From Mesostigma viride (lineage: Eukaryota > Streptophyta > Mesostigmatophyceae > Mesostigmatales > Mesostigmataceae), in assembly GCA_009746045.1 (NCBI GenBank), contig RPFO01000041.1, forward strand, positions 625,944 to 689,943: DNA of 64,000 bases, written 5' to 3'. The notes below the pieces were generated by a model, which saw nothing but the letters and a program-made list of their open reading frames with translations, was not told the origin of the DNA and did not search any database. A program made the translations under genes and the position numbers. Below, piece after piece: positions 62,960-64,000 of the stretch (its first letter is position 1; every line of letters begins with the position of its first letter).

Positions 62960-63720
62960 TACACCAAGGTGGAATGATTGCCATGAAACCCTTGGAAGAA
63001 CAATAGAAAGCTGCTTTTTCTGTGGTATTTATGCTAGCATCTGTCACCAATTTGCTATCCAACCAGCCTGAAGCTTTGTGGGCAGGCTGCATGGGATGTG
63101 TTTTCAAACATGTGCCAAGTTCCAGGTCCAACTGAGTTCATTTGATGTCATTATATATGCACATGTGTGATGAAACCCTTTGAAAAACCATGAAAAACTG
63201 CATTTTTGTGGTATTTATGATATCATTTGTCACCAGTTTGTCATCCAACCAGCCTGAAGCTTTGTGGGCAGGCTGCATGGGATGTGTTTCAAACATGTGC
63301 CAAGTCCCAGGTCCAACTGAGTTCATTTGATGTCATTATATATGCAATTGTGTGATGAAACCCTTGGAAAACCCTGAAAAACTGCATTTTTGTGGTGTTT
63401 ACGCTAGCATCTGTCACCAATTTGTCATCCAACCAGCCTGAAACTTTGTGGGCATGCTGCATGGGATGTTTTTAGAACATATGCAAAGTTCCACGCCCAA
63501 CTGAGTTCATTTGGTGTCATTATATACATGCATATGTTGATGAAACCCTTGGGAAACCCTGAAAAACTGCATTTTTGGGGTATTTATGCTAGCATCTGTC
63601 ACCATTTTGTGATCCAACCAGCCTGAAACTTTGTGGGCATGCTGCATGGGATGTGTTTATAACATGTGCAAAGTTCCAGGCCCAACTGAGTTCATTTGAT
63701 GTCATTATATACGCATACAT
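62960..63720. repeat. tandem satellite of about 185 bp, four units
   Basis: The word GAAACCC recurs at 62985, 63172, 63357 and 63542 (spacing 187, 185, 185). Units share CTAGCATCTGTCACCA, ATCCAACCAGCCTGAA and CAACTGAGTTCATTTG. A degraded fifth unit may follow to about 63800. 63800-64000 shows nothing else. Confidence 0.8.
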
Positions 63721-64000
63721 GCCAGAAAGTGCTGAAAATTCGGTATTTTTATGCTAGCAAATGTCACCATGTTTACCATGCTGCCGACTCCAAAAAATTA
63801 TTTGACCACATGCCACCATAAGATATCTGATTAGGCACCTTGGTGCCAAATTTGAGGCCAAACTAATCATTAGCCTATTCCTATAATAATTTTCAGGGCA
63901 TAAAAATGGCTTTTTGGAATGATGTGGGGGTGGGATTTACTGAAAACGAAATAGTAAGATACATGGCTGTGATAGATTCCTCCAAAGTTTTTGAAGAAAA

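Overview
Nuclear DNA of a eukaryote, most likely a green alga, in a transposon-saturated and essentially gene-free stretch. The lineage is inferred from element types only: a TOC/Kangaroo-like DIRS retroelement, an unusual Ty1/copia clade, and L1-like LINEs sharing 3' tails with SINEs. No rRNA gene, intact tRNA gene, CRISPR array or operon is visible, and base composition is near 50% G+C outside the microsatellites. The species cannot be named from the sequence.

Layout. 1-8496: Ty1/copia element 1 (minus strand): complete 3' LTR, long pol, gag, an extra 5' ORF, and a 5' LTR lacking U3. 8497-15342: element 2 of the same clade (plus strand), 5'-truncated, abutting element 1 head to head. 15343-16427: LINE/SINE 3' ends and a tandem tRNA-like SINE pair. 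16428-26849: a LINE reverse-transcriptase fragment split by copia element 3 (17022-26541, minus strand), whose pol holds two short insertions with 14-15 bp target duplications. 26876-29851: decayed Kolobok/Mutator-like transposon with a small upstream ORF and a PHD-like finger. 30369-32950: LINE 3' ends and an ORF1-only LINE interrupted by a TTAA-flanked MITE. 32961-33370: GGGTGAA/TTCACCC repeats. 33636-34091: second copy of the small ORF family. 34344-39672: DIRS-like element with diagnostic split direct repeats. 39673-41906: a 2.2-kb TCCN array, followed by a GTTAC-motif cluster and a partial tandem duplication (42512-44612). 45257-46060 and 59111-59499: weak candidate exons on either side of a 12.9-kb LTR retrotransposon (46141-59028) with a perfect 5-bp target duplication. 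Inside it sits an 8,350-bp foldback element (48359-56708) with 3,742-bp inverted arms and a 9-bp target duplication. 59886-62559: microsatellites. 62960-63720: a satellite of about 185 bp.

Main result. The three related copia elements share a layout I do not recognise from a described lineage: a conserved extra ORF upstream of gag; gag and pol in one frame separated by a single UGA in a CU(A/U) readthrough-type context; a retropepsin-like domain (DTN instead of D[ST]G) lying between integrase and reverse transcriptase; and a tRNA T-arm-like structure with compensatory changes in the 3' untranslated region. The second prominent object is the foldback element nested in a gag-protease-only LTR element. 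Its 9-bp duplication and subterminal repeats suggest a Mutator-type non-autonomous transposon.
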